Source: Comamonadaceae bacterium (GTDB lineage: Bacteria; Pseudomonadota; Gammaproteobacteria; Burkholderiales; Burkholderiaceae_C). From it: a stretch of DNA of 64,000 nt. Positions 40,843 through 49,591 of this stretch are shown piece after piece. The notes under the pieces are model-generated. The model was not told the origin of the DNA. It saw nothing but the letters and a program-made list of their open reading frames with translations, and did no database searches. The translations under genes and the position numbers were made by a program. The stretch lies in the NCBI GenBank assembly GCA_027488215.1, contig JAIYCB010000014.1, positions 27,568 to 91,567 of the forward strand. The letters are read 5' to 3'. How positions within the stretch are numbered: position 1 is the first letter of the stretch; the number at the start of each line of letters is the position of its first letter.

Positions 40843-42266
40843 TGGGGCAAGACAGAATTGCCCAAGCTGATCAGAACACGGCTCAACCCCGTTCTTTGTG
40901 GCGCTACCTCTGGGCCTGGGCCCTGGGTGCGGTGCTGTCGTTGTGGCTGCTGCTGGCTGGGCTGGCTTATCACACGGGCTACCACGAGGCCGAAGAAATC
41001 AGCGACGGCCTGTTGGTGTCCGCTGCGCAATTGCTGCTGATCCAGCCCCTGGATGACAGCCTGGGCAAGACTCTGGTCCAACCCTTGCGGGAGCCCAACG
41101 CACAGAAAACTGACGCGGTGCAACAAGCAGCTGTTCCTGCTGCACTGAGCCAATATCCTGCCCAGGCCTATGCCCCTGAATTCCATGTGCTGGTTTGGCA
41201 GGGTGAGCGCTTGGTTTGGGATTCGCATGGCGTACACGCACAATTGCCTTCGCGCCTGGCGTTGGGCCACCAAACGCTTCGCCTCACGAGCCAGGGCATC
41301 ACGCAGGATTGGCGCGTTTATGTGGCCGAGTCGACCGGTGCAGCCCCGGTGCGTCGCGTGGCCGTGTTCATGGACCCGACGGGGCGCGACGCGCTGGCCT
41401 CCGACATCACCGAGAACATTCTGCTGCCCGCCTTGTTGTTCTTGCCCTTGGTTGCCTTCATGCTGGCTTCGGCCATTCGGCGTGGCTTGCTGCCCCTGCA
41501 TCGTTTGTCAGGCAAGATCGAGACGCTCGATGTCGATGCTGGCCAAACGCTGGTGCCGCAGCAGCCTTATCGAGAGCTGGGCGTGACGGTGCAGGCCATC
41601 AATGGTCTGGTGCATCGCTTGCAAGCCCAGATCGATCGGGAGCGACGCTTTGCCGCCGATGTGGCCCACGAGTTGCGCACACCCCTGACCGCGTTGGTGC
41701 TGCAGGCCAGGCGTGCTCGCCACGGTACAGCGGTTGAACAAAATCAAGCCTTGCAGGCTTTAGAGCAGGGCGCTTTGCGATCGGGGCGCATCCTTTCGCA
41801 GTTGCTGGACCTGGCACGTGCCCAAACCCTGGCAGGTGCGCTTTCTGAGCCGGTGGACCTGTGCGATTTGGCCATGCGCGTGGTGTCCGATCATGCTGCG
41901 CTGGCCCATGAGCTGGGGCAGGACATTGCGCTCGAGGCGCCCGTCCCCGTGCTGCTTGCCGCTCAGGCCACCTTGCTGGAGCTGGCCTTGCGCAACCTGG
42001 TGGACAACGCCTTGCGCCACAACCCGGCGGGCACTTATGTGGAAGTTCGCGTGGCCCGCGATGCCTCAGGTCAGGTCACGCTGTCGGTCAGCGACGATGG
42101 CGGCGAGTTCAGCCCCACCAGCAAACTCAGCCTCGACATCGGCTTAGGGATTGGTCTCACGCTGGTCGAGCGCATCGCCCAAAGCCAGGGGGCGCAGCTG
42201 GTGCGCGATGCAGGTGCGGCGCCTTTTGGCAAGCGTTTTGCACTGGTCTGGCCAGCCGCTGTTTGA
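40842..42266 (+). CDS. Sensor histidine kinase (PmrB/QseC-like)
   Basis: A 474-residue membrane kinase. Two transmembrane segments (about residues 20-45 and 185-210) flank a periplasmic sensor of about 140 residues. A short HAMP-like linker follows, then the H-box FAADVAHELRTPLTALVL (His near 275), N-box LALRNLVDNALRHNP and G-box GLGIGLTLVERIAQ. The D-box reads SDDGGEF rather than DNGPG, a small variation. The kinase should phosphorylate the regulator encoded one base upstream. The inducing signal is unknown; PmrB/QseC relatives sense metal ions, pH or cationic peptides. Confidence 0.88.
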   Translation: MGQDRIAQADQNTAQPRSLWRYLWAWALGAVLSLWLLLAGLAYHTGYHEAEEISDGLLVSAAQLLLIQPLDDSLGKTLVQPLREPNAQKTDAVQQAAVPAALSQYPAQAYAPEFHVLVWQGERLVWDSHGVHAQLPSRLALGHQTLRLTSQGITQDWRVYVAESTGAAPVRRVAVFMDPTGRDALASDITENILLPALLFLPLVAFMLASAIRRGLLPLHRLSGKIETLDVDAGQTLVPQQPYRELGVTVQAINGLVHRLQAQIDRERRFAADVAHELRTPLTALVLQARRARHGTAVEQNQALQALEQGALRSGRILSQLLDLARAQTLAGALSEPVDLCDLAMRVVSDHAALAHELGQDIALEAPVPVLLAAQATLLELALRNLVDNALRHNPAGTYVEVRVARDASGQVTLSVSDDGGEFSPTSKLSLDIGLGIGLTLVERIAQSQGAQLVRDAGAAPFGKRFALVWPAAV

Positions 42267-42279
42267 TTCTCGGGCAAGA

Positions 42280-42296
42280 CTTAATGTTGCGATAAG
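42280..42296 (+). promoter_or_regulatory. PmrA-box-like site upstream of eptA
   Basis: CTTAAT-GTTGC-GATAAG has a perfect first half-site and a degenerate second half-site in the 6-5-6 PmrA layout. It lies in the 75-base gap before eptA, 46 bases from the start codon. Confidence 0.45.
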
Positions 42297-42341
42297 ACTG
42301 GGATTTCAGAATGGTGGCAGTTTCTTTGCCATCTTTTATCC

Positions 42342-44105
42342 ATGACGCCCAATTCTGTCGACCTTGCTCCTGCTGATGCGCAGCTGCCGCGCCCCTGGAA
42401 CCCCATGAACCTCTTGATGGTGCTGGCCCTGTGGCTCAGTACCTTGGGTAACCTGCCGCTGTGGGGTGCCATGTGGAATCTGACGGAGACCCATGGTCTG
42501 CGCGCATTGCTGGGCTTGATGGGCTTTGCGCTCATCGTGCTGTCGGCCACCATCGTGCTGCTGTGCTTGCTGGTTTGGCCCAGTTGGCGCAAGCCCTTGG
42601 GAGTCCTGCTGATCCTGGTGGCTGCGGGTAACAGTTATTTCATGCACACCTATGGTGTCGTTATTGACCCTACCATGATGGTCAATACCGTTCAGACGGA
42701 TGTGCACGAAGTGCGCGATTTGTTGTCGTGGTCCATGGTGTGGGTGCTGGCTTTGGGTGCAGCGCTTCCTGGTTGGTGGTGGTGGCGTCAGCCCGTGCAA
42801 AAGATGCCTGCTCGGCGATTGGCAGGACGTCAATTGGGTCTGGCCGCATTGGCTTTTTTGCTTTTGTGGGTGGTGGTCTGGGCCACATTTCAGGATTTGG
42901 CTTCCACCATGCGCAATCAAAAATCCTTGCGCTACATGTTGAACCCCTTTAACACGATTTACGCCAGTGCCCGATTGGTGGAGGGGCAGACCGCGCAGGC
43001 TCGCATGCCTTTGCAGCCCATTGGCCAAGATGCCGTGATGGCACGGTCTGCCGGGGCAGGGCAATTGCCGCCATTGATTGTGCTGGTGGTGGGTGAAACC
43101 GTGCGTGCAGCCAACTTCGGATTGGGCGGGTACGCGCGTGACACCACGCCGCAATTGCGTCAATTGCAGAACAAAGGAGAGCTGGCCTACTTTGCCAATG
43201 TGAGCTCCTGCGGTACCAACACCCAGGTCTCTGTGCCCTGCATGTTTTCTCATTTGGGGCGCGAAGCACATTCAAAGAACGACACACCTTATGAAAACCT
43301 GCTGGACGTGTTGCAACGCGCAGGCATGCAGGTCTTGTGGCTGGACAACCAGTCCGGCTGCAAAGGTGTTTGCGATCGTGTGCCGAATGCCGACACCCGT
43401 GAATTGAAAGACCCGACACTGTGCACGGATGGCGAATGCTTTGACGAGATCATGCTGCGCGTCCTGCCCGAGCGTCTGGCTCAGCTGGACAACGCACGCA
43501 GCGGTGGCAAGACCTCAGGCACTGTTGTGGTGTTGCACCAAATGGGCAACCACGGTCCGGCCTATTACAAACGCACACCGACTGAAATGAAGATTTACCA
43601 ACCCGAATGCACCAGCAAGGTCTTGCAAGACTGCCCAGCGCAGAACATCGTTAACGCCTACGACAACGCGGTGCACTACACCGATCACCTGCTCGCTAAA
43701 ACCGTGACCTGGCTCAAGACCCAGCAACGCCCGACAGCCATGCTTTACGTGTCCGACCATGGCGAATCGTTGGGCGAAAAAGGCCTCTACCTGCACGGCA
43801 TGCCTTACATGATGGCCCCCAAAGAGCAAAGCCATGTGCCCATGGTGTTCTGGTTGTCAAAGCCGCTGCAGTCGCGGCTGCAATGGGATGCCCAATGCTG
43901 GAAAAAAATGGCGGCCGAGCCGATTTCGCACGACCACCTGTTTCATTCGGTCTTGACACTGGCACAGGTCAAAACAAAATGGCAACAGCCTGAGCTGGAT
44001 ATTTTTGCAGGCTGCGCTGCCCGTTCGCCGCAAGCCAATCACTTCAGGCAGTCCACCACCGCCACAGTGCCGACAGCCACACCCCGCCACACAGCAGCAA
44101 GCTGA
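42342..44105 (+). CDS. eptA: Lipid A phosphoethanolamine transferase (EptA type)
   Basis: A 587-residue inner-membrane enzyme with five hydrophobic segments in the first 200 residues and a periplasmic sulfatase-fold catalytic domain. Zinc and nucleophile residues are visible: Glu in VVGETVRAANFGLGGY (about 250), the Thr nucleophile in SSCGTNTQVSVPCMFS (about 290) and YVSDHGESLGEKGLYLHG (about 470). Six or more cysteines match the disulfides of the family. It moves phosphoethanolamine from phosphatidylethanolamine to lipid A, lowering negative charge and protecting against polymyxin. It follows the two-component genes and overlaps the convergent dgkA gene by 62 bases. Confidence 0.9.
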   Translation: MTPNSVDLAPADAQLPRPWNPMNLLMVLALWLSTLGNLPLWGAMWNLTETHGLRALLGLMGFALIVLSATIVLLCLLVWPSWRKPLGVLLILVAAGNSYFMHTYGVVIDPTMMVNTVQTDVHEVRDLLSWSMVWVLALGAALPGWWWWRQPVQKMPARRLAGRQLGLAALAFLLLWVVVWATFQDLASTMRNQKSLRYMLNPFNTIYASARLVEGQTAQARMPLQPIGQDAVMARSAGAGQLPPLIVLVVGETVRAANFGLGGYARDTTPQLRQLQNKGELAYFANVSSCGTNTQVSVPCMFSHLGREAHSKNDTPYENLLDVLQRAGMQVLWLDNQSGCKGVCDRVPNADTRELKDPTLCTDGECFDEIMLRVLPERLAQLDNARSGGKTSGTVVVLHQMGNHGPAYYKRTPTEMKIYQPECTSKVLQDCPAQNIVNAYDNAVHYTDHLLAKTVTWLKTQQRPTAMLYVSDHGESLGEKGLYLHGMPYMMAPKEQSHVPMVFWLSKPLQSRLQWDAQCWKKMAAEPISHDHLFHSVLTLAQVKTKWQQPELDIFAGCAARSPQANHFRQSTTATVPTATPRHTAAS

Positions 44106-44430
44106 GCAACACGGCCGCACTGCCCATGTCCTTGGACCGTTTGGACAAGGCATGCCACTCTGGTCCCACGCGGTCAATCGCCGACTCGACGGCGGTGTTG
44201 AGCAATTCCACCACCAGCACCCCGACGACCACACCAATCAGCAGCACCACCTCGGTCCAGCTTTGGCCTAGCCACCAGGCCCCCGGCAAGATCACCATGG
44301 CCAAAATCGCCTCTTGCCGAAATGCGGGCTCATGCCAGCCGGCACGCAAACCTTCGACCGAATAAAAAAACGCGTGCCAGACGCGGGCCAGACCCTGGCG
44401 CTTGGGCTCTACGGAGGTGTTGTCGTTCAT
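44044..44430 (-). CDS. dgkA: Diacylglycerol kinase (DgkA, prokaryotic integral membrane type)
   Basis: A 128-residue protein from ATG 44430 (44457 would add nine residues), the usual family length. It has the amphipathic surface helix (RVWHAFFYSVEGLRAGWHEPAFRQE), three transmembrane segments and the active-site signature VVELLNTAVESAIDRVG followed by SKDMGSAAVLLS. It phosphorylates diacylglycerol to phosphatidate in the inner membrane. Because EptA releases diacylglycerol when it uses phosphatidylethanolamine as donor, a kinase beside eptA makes metabolic sense; the genes face each other and overlap at their 3' ends. Confidence 0.9.
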   Translation of the reverse strand: MNDNTSVEPKRQGLARVWHAFFYSVEGLRAGWHEPAFRQEAILAMVILPGAWWLGQSWTEVVLLIGVVVGVLVVELLNTAVESAIDRVGPEWHALSKRSKDMGSAAVLLSLLLCGGVWLSALWRWWTA

Positions 44431-44482
44431 GTGCGGGGCAGGATGGAGTTGGGGCATGAAGCTTGTAGCTTGAGGCCGTGAT

Positions 44483-44499
44483 GTTAACGGGCCCTTATC
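44483..44499 (-). promoter_or_regulatory. Weak PmrA-box-like site upstream of dgkA
   Basis: On the minus strand GATAAG-GGCCC-GTTAAC keeps the 6-5-6 layout and the half-site forms found at the other two candidate sites, 53 bases before the dgkA start. Each half deviates from consensus, so chance is not excluded. Confidence 0.3.
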
Positions 44500-44589
44500 T
44501 CCCCCAGAATTTTTGTTCCTTGTAACTGTGCGCACACCCACCCCATGCGACAGTCGCTGAACCTGTGGACAGGCGATCAGCACCGCCCC

Positions 44590-45537
44590 TCACACCACCT
44601 TCATAAAGTCTCGTGCCAATGTCACCACCACCGGCCCCAGCAGCACCGTCAGCAGGCTGGGGAAGACGCAAAAAATCAAGGGGATGAGCAGTTTCACCGG
44701 GAGTTTGGCAGCGGCTTCTTCGGCTCGCAGGCGGCGTTGCGTGCGCAGGGCATCCGCGTGCACCGCCAGCGATTCGGACACGCTGGTGCCAAATCGGTCG
44801 GCCTGGATGAGCATGGACACCAAAGCGTCGATGTCTTTGATGCCCACGCGCTGAGACAGGTTGCGCAGCGCTTCAGCCCGCGAAGACCCGGCCCGCAGGG
44901 CCAGCCCGGTGAGGGCGAACTCTTCGGACAGCACAGGGCGTGAGTAGCGCATTTCGCGGCCCACGCGCTCGATGGCCGCGTCCAGCCCCAGACCCGCCTG
45001 CACGCACAGGCGCAGCAAGTCCAGTGCATCCGGAAAGGCGTGCATCAGGTCCAGTTGACGGCGCTGGATACGCAGCTTGAGCACCGCATCGGGCAGGTAG
45101 TAGCCGACAGCAGCGGCCGCGACCACCAGGGCCATTCGCGACAGGGTGTTGGCGGGCCATCCCTGGGCATTCAGCACGCTCCAGGCCAGGCTGGGCAACA
45201 GCAAAGTCAGCAAGGTTTTGCTGATGAAATAAATTTGCATGGCCACAGGTGATCGCCAGCCCGCATGTCCAAAGCGCAGGCGCAGCGCGGAGGGCGTGTC
45301 ACCTTCGCCGCCCGACAGGCCGGCGGTCCAAGGACCCAGCTGCAGCAGGCCCGCCAACAAGCGTGCCTGGGCCCGTTCCCAGACATTGGCCTGGGGCGGG
45401 GGGCCGGAACCCTGTGCACTGAGGCGGGCCAGGCGTTCGCGGCCGGGATCGGGCAGCCAGCGGCTGAGAACGGCCAAACTCAGTGTCAGGACCAAGGCGA
45501 ACACGATCGCCGCAAAAATCAGGGTGGCAGAGGTCAT
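44590..45537 (-). CDS. tadC: Tad pilus inner-membrane protein TadC (GspF family)
   Basis: A 315-residue GspF-domain protein from ATG 45537. The N-terminal membrane segment (TSATLIFAAIVFALVLTLSL) is followed by a cytoplasmic part, two central membrane helices, the GspF helical core (LDLMHAFPDALDLLRLCVQAGLGLDAAIERV, near residues 160-190) and a final hydrophobic helix. TadB and TadC form the membrane platform of the Flp pilus. It is the last gene of the tad operon and follows tadB by 29 bases. Confidence 0.88.
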   Translation of the reverse strand: MTSATLIFAAIVFALVLTLSLAVLSRWLPDPGRERLARLSAQGSGPPPQANVWERAQARLLAGLLQLGPWTAGLSGGEGDTPSALRLRFGHAGWRSPVAMQIYFISKTLLTLLLPSLAWSVLNAQGWPANTLSRMALVVAAAAVGYYLPDAVLKLRIQRRQLDLMHAFPDALDLLRLCVQAGLGLDAAIERVGREMRYSRPVLSEEFALTGLALRAGSSRAEALRNLSQRVGIKDIDALVSMLIQADRFGTSVSESLAVHADALRTQRRLRAEEAAAKLPVKLLIPLIFCVFPSLLTVLLGPVVVTLARDFMKVV

Positions 45538-45566
45538 GGTGGGCAAGGCTTCGGGGTTGTTAAAGG

Positions 45567-46550
45567 TCAAACGCGGATCTGGATCAGTCGCCACATCCAA
45601 AAAATGCCGATGGCCATCAGGGTCAGCGAGACATACACCAGTTGCAAGCCCATGGGATCGGTCCACAGGCGTGATACGAATCCGGGGTTGAGCAAGGTCA
45701 TGAGGGCGGCCAGCACAAAGGGCAGCAGCGACAGGATGAGGGCTGAGATGCGCCCTTCCGCCGAGAGTACGCGCACCACGCCCACGATTTTTTGGCGCTC
45801 GCGGATCAGGTGCGCGGTGTTTTTCAGGATCTCGGCCAAGTTACCGCCGGTCTCGCTTTGGATGATGACAGCCACGACAAAATAGCGCACATCATCGCTG
45901 GCCACCCGCATGGCCAAGCCCTGCAGCGCTTGCGTCACGCTGATGCCGAAGTTGATCTCTTCAAACACCGCACGCAGCTCGTGTGACAGAGGTGGCGGAC
46001 AGTCTTTGGCTGCCACCTGCAGGGCGCTGGTGAAGGCATGCCCCGCTTGCATGGAGCGGGCCATCAGGTCCAGTGCGTCAGGCAGTGCCTGGCTGATCAG
46101 GGCCATGCGCTGGCTGCGCCGCTGTTGCAAAAAGGCGATCAAGAGCAGCGGCCCAAGGATGGCCACGACCAGACTCAAAAGCGCCGGCCAGCCCAGGCTG
46201 CTGCCCAGCGCCAGGGCCAGCAGCACCAAGCCAGCGGCCAGTGACAGGGCCTGCGCCAGACTGAGTGCGAGGCCGGTTTGCAGCAAAAAATGATCGAACG
46301 TGTTCACGCCCGGGAGGGTCTGCAGCCTGCGCTCGGCCCATTCCCATTGGCTCAACATGCGTCTGGGGCGCAGCTTGAGTGCTGGCTCGGCCAAGACTTC
46401 AGGACCGGCGGGCGTGGCGGCTTGCAGCCTTTGCGCCAGGGCTTTTTGGCGTGGGTCCAGGTATTGTCGCCACAGCTCATACAGCCCCCACACCAAGGCA
46501 CTGATGCAAAGGGCGGCCAGCGCGGTAAAGGTCCAAAAGGGCGTGTTCAT
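45567..46550 (-). CDS. tadB: Tad pilus inner-membrane protein TadB (GspF family)
   Basis: A 327-residue GspF-domain protein with an N-terminal transmembrane segment, two central helices and a GspF core (ALPDALDLMARSMQAGHAFTSALQVAAKD) near residue 160, plus two C-terminal helices. It pairs with TadC around the TadA ATPase to drive Flp pilus assembly. Its start lies three bases after the tadA stop, so translation is probably coupled. Confidence 0.88.
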   Translation of the reverse strand: MNTPFWTFTALAALCISALVWGLYELWRQYLDPRQKALAQRLQAATPAGPEVLAEPALKLRPRRMLSQWEWAERRLQTLPGVNTFDHFLLQTGLALSLAQALSLAAGLVLLALALGSSLGWPALLSLVVAILGPLLLIAFLQQRRSQRMALISQALPDALDLMARSMQAGHAFTSALQVAAKDCPPPLSHELRAVFEEINFGISVTQALQGLAMRVASDDVRYFVVAVIIQSETGGNLAEILKNTAHLIRERQKIVGVVRVLSAEGRISALILSLLPFVLAALMTLLNPGFVSRLWTDPMGLQLVYVSLTLMAIGIFWMWRLIQIRV

Positions 46551-46553
46551 GGC

Positions 46554-47990
46554 TCAATTCCAATGTTGGGTGGGTTTGAACAAGTCGTCACTGAGCGCGA
46601 TGCCGCGCGTGATCAGGCGCTGCACAAATTTGGGGCGGATGCCGGTGGCCACAAACTGGCCAAGCACGCGGCCGTCAGGGTCCAAGCCGGTCTGCTCGAA
46701 GCGGAAAATTTCCTGCATGCTGATCACATCACCCTCGATGCCGGTGATTTCTTGCAGGCTGGTGATTTTTCGTTGACCATCCGAGAGGCGCGAGACCTGG
46801 ATCACCACCGACAGGGCTGCGGCAATTTGCTGCCGCATGGCGCGTGATTCGGCTTTGAGGCCAGCCATGCCCAGCATGTGTTCGAGTCGTGTGAGTGCAT
46901 CGCGTGGGGAGTTGGCGTGAATGGTGGTCATCGAACCGTCATGACCCGTGTTCATGGCCTGCAGCATGTCCAGCACTTCGGCACCGCGCACCTCGCCCAT
47001 GATGATGCGGTCGGGCCGCATGCGCAGACTGTTGCGCAGCAGGTCGCGCTGCGAGATTTCGCCCTTGCCCTCGATGTTGGGCGGGCGCGTCTCCATGCGC
47101 ACCACATGGGGCTGCTGCAGCTGCAACTCGGCTGCATCTTCGATGGTGATGATGCGTTCGTTGGCTGGAATGCTGGCCGACATCACGTTCAGCAGCGTGG
47201 TCTTGCCGCTGCCCGTACCGCCCGAGACCAGCACGTTCAATCGTGCCCGCACCAAGCCCTGAATCAGCTCAGCCATGCCGACGGTCAGCGTGCCCATGCT
47301 GATGAGGTCTTGCACACTGAAAGGCACCACTGCAAAGCGACGGATCGAGAGCAAAGGGCCGTCGAGGGCCAGGGGCGGGATCACGGCATTGACACGCGAG
47401 CCGTCAGGCAGCCGCGCATCGACCATGGGGCTCATCTCATCCACGCGCCGCCCGATTCGCGAGACGATGCGGTCGATCACCCGCAGCAAGTGCGCGTCGT
47501 TGTCAAACTGCACATCGGTGTGCACAATCTTGCCGTGACGTTCGGCATAGACCTGAAACGGTCCATTGACCAGGATGTCCGAAACCGTGGGGTCGGACAG
47601 CAAAGACTCGATCGGGCCCAGGCCCAGCATCTCGTCCTGGATGACTTGGATGATGAGCCGTCGCTCGGTTTCATTGAGCGCCAGTTTGTGGGTGGTGATG
47701 AGTTCCTCGGTCAGCGCCTTGAGCTCGGTGCGCAGACGCTCGGGCGGCATGCTTTCCATGCGTTGCCAGTCCATCAGTGACAGGATTTCCTGGTGGATGC
47801 GGGTCTTGATCTCGTCCATGCGCAGGCCCGGAGTCTTCAGGCCAGGGGCTGGTGCGGTGGTTGAGACAGGCGTTGGCGCTGCTTTCAAGGGTCGGGAATC
47901 GGGTGCGTGGACAGGCTGCAGGTGCTCAGCGCCCAGCAGCGCAGTTGCAGGGCTGTGGTTTTCAAATTGGTAGCGCAGATTGGGGTTCAA
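46554..47990 (-). CDS. tadA: Tad pilus secretion ATPase TadA/CpaF
   Basis: A 478-residue ATPase. TTG 47990 is the best start: AGGAG lies six bases before it, while the frame's GTG at 48017 has no site. After an N-terminal domain of about 170 residues come [20 protein letters not shown], the Walker [14 protein letters not shown] (about 260), an Asp box, the Walker B-like [16 protein letters not shown] (about 325) and the His box [16 protein letters not shown]. It powers assembly and perhaps retraction of Flp pili as a hexamer at the inner membrane. Confidence 0.92.
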   Translation of the reverse strand: MNPNLRYQFENHSPATALLGAEHLQPVHAPDSRPLKAAPTPVSTTAPAPGLKTPGLRMDEIKTRIHQEILSLMDWQRMESMPPERLRTELKALTEELITTHKLALNETERRLIIQVIQDEMLGLGPIESLLSDPTVSDILVNGPFQVYAERHGKIVHTDVQFDNDAHLLRVIDRIVSRIGRRVDEMSPMVDARLPDGSRVNAVIPPLALDGPLLSIRRFAVVPFSVQDLISMGTLTVGMAELIQGLVRARLNVLVSGGTGSGKTTLLNVMSASIPANERIITIEDAAELQLQQPHVVRMETRPPNIEGKGEISQRDLLRNSLRMRPDRIIMGEVRGAEVLDMLQAMNTGHDGSMTTIHANSPRDALTRLEHMLGMAGLKAESRAMRQQIAAALSVVIQVSRLSDGQRKITSLQEITGIEGDVISMQEIFRFEQTGLDPDGRVLGQFVATGIRPKFVQRLITRGIALSDDLFKPTQHWN

Positions 47991-48034
47991 GCATCTCTCC
48001 TGTGGGGGCGGCAACACCAGTTTTTTCGGGCGAT

Positions 48035-49270
48035 TCAGGCGGTTTGGTCGATCCAGCGCTGCATCCAGTGGCGGTTCTTCAGTGGTGTGCTTTCCAGCAG
48101 AACACCAGTGGCTTCACGCAGGGCGTGAATCACGGCGTTGTGGTCGTTCACCGTCGACAGAGGTTGACCAATGTGCAATGACTCGTCCACCCATTCGGGT
48201 CCGCTGGGGATGCTTTGCTGCACCTTCAAACCGACTGCACTTTCCAACTCGGACAGGCTCACCCAACCTCGTGGTTTGTAGCGGTTGACCAGCAGGCGCA
48301 GCTTGCCTTCGTTCAACCCCAAGGCGCGCATCGTATTGACCAGGCGCTGTGCGTCGCGCACATCCGGGGTTTGGCTTTGCATCACGATGTAGACCACATC
48401 GGCCATGTCCAGCACCTTCAATGTCAACGCGTTGAGGTTGCGTGGCAGGTCCACCACCACGTGCTCGTGCACGCTGCGCACCAGGTTCAGGACTTTCTCG
48501 ATGTCTTGTGCGCTGATGGCCATGGCGTTTTCCAGCGAGTGGGGGGCGGCCAGCAGGTTCAATCGGGGGGTGACGGCATGCATGCAACTGGCCAGCAGCT
48601 GCGAATCAAGCCGATCAATTTGACGCGTCAGGTCGCTCAGGCTGTGTTTATTGGCCCCACTGCTCAGGTAAAAAGAGGCGTCGCCGCACTGCAGGTCCAG
48701 GTCAACAAAGGCGCATTTTTTGCCAAATTCAGTGGCCATGATGTGGGCCATATTGGCCGCAACAAAGCTGGTGCCATTGCCTCCTTTGCAGCCCATGAAT
48801 GCCACCAGTCGGCCCGGACGTTCTTGCGCCGTAGGGGCCAGCGCTGTCCCCATGGTGCTGTTTGGACCTGCTTGGACTGCGGGACGATCGTTCCAGCGCT
48901 GCAGGGTCTGCGCCAGCTCGGTGGGGTTGAGCGGCAGCGGCAACACTTCACGCACGCCCGCACGCATGGCCCGCATCAGCAGGGCTTTGCTGTTGTCTTC
49001 GCTCAGCAGCAGCACGTTCAATTGAGGCCGCTGCCTTAGCCAGCCTTCGAGCGACGCCAAATCATCACTGGCGATGCTCTCAGGGCTGATGGGGCTGTCC
49101 AGCAACACGATGGTGCCCGGTGGCGCATTGTCCAGAGCCTGCAGGGGCGCGAGCAGACGAGCGCCCGGAGGGCACAGCACGGCACTGGCCAATGGCAATG
49201 CGTTTTGCTGCAAGGTGCTGCGCAGCGTGCTCAGAAGGGTTTCGTTAGAGGCGATCACATGGATGGACAT
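48035..49270 (-). CDS. tadZ: Tad pilus localisation protein TadZ/CpaE
   Basis: A 411-residue protein from ATG 49270, which has a GAAAGG ribosome site. An atypical receiver-like domain fills the first 130 residues, then a MinD/ParA-type ATPase: deviant Walker A in FMGCKGGNGTSFVAANMAHIM (about 150), CAFVDLDLQCGDASFYL (about 180) and VVVDLPRNLNALTLKVLDMAD (about 265). TadZ marks the pole or site where the Tad machine is built. Gaps to its neighbours are short (44 and 10 bases). Confidence 0.88.
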   Translation of the reverse strand: MSIHVIASNETLLSTLRSTLQQNALPLASAVLCPPGARLLAPLQALDNAPPGTIVLLDSPISPESIASDDLASLEGWLRQRPQLNVLLLSEDNSKALLMRAMRAGVREVLPLPLNPTELAQTLQRWNDRPAVQAGPNSTMGTALAPTAQERPGRLVAFMGCKGGNGTSFVAANMAHIMATEFGKKCAFVDLDLQCGDASFYLSSGANKHSLSDLTRQIDRLDSQLLASCMHAVTPRLNLLAAPHSLENAMAISAQDIEKVLNLVRSVHEHVVVDLPRNLNALTLKVLDMADVVYIVMQSQTPDVRDAQRLVNTMRALGLNEGKLRLLVNRYKPRGWVSLSELESAVGLKVQQSIPSGPEWVDESLHIGQPLSTVNDHNAVIHALREATGVLLESTPLKNRHWMQRWIDQTA

Positions 49271-49280
49271 GGCAAACCTT

Positions 49281-49574
49281 TCAGGGCGCGGCGACCGCAC
49301 CCAATCCGATGTTGAAGACGGGTGCTGGTGCAGTTGGGGTCTGAAAGCTTTGCTGGTATCGCGTCACAGCAGCGAGCGCCGATGCGCCATCGGTGTCTGG
49401 CACTGGCGCAGCGCTTTGGCGTGCAGGGCTGTGTTGGCTTTGCTGGGCTTGGGCCCGTTGCACGGCCATGCCAAAGTGGTGGTCCACCAGGGTGGGTGGG
49501 GTGTCGCAGGCGGACAAGGCCAGGCTCAGGCCAAAGATGCTCAAGCAGCGAAGGGGCAGGGGCATGAATTTCAT
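49281..49574 (-). CDS. Small lipoprotein of the tad locus
   Basis: A 97-residue lipoprotein from ATG 49574, preceded by GGAGAC. Its signal ends in lipobox LSAC (LSIFGLSLALSACD). The mature 70 residues are short of secondary structure signals and rich in Gln, Ala and Pro. The position between the secretin and tadZ genes is where RcpB/CpaD-type or pilotin-like lipoproteins occur, so it may help the RcpA secretin reach the outer membrane. I see no recognisable domain. Confidence 0.7.
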   Translation of the reverse strand: MKFMPLPLRCLSIFGLSLALSACDTPPTLVDHHFGMAVQRAQAQQSQHSPARQSAAPVPDTDGASALAAVTRYQQSFQTPTAPAPVFNIGLGAVAAP

Positions 49575-49591
49575 GGCAAGGGTCTCCAGGC

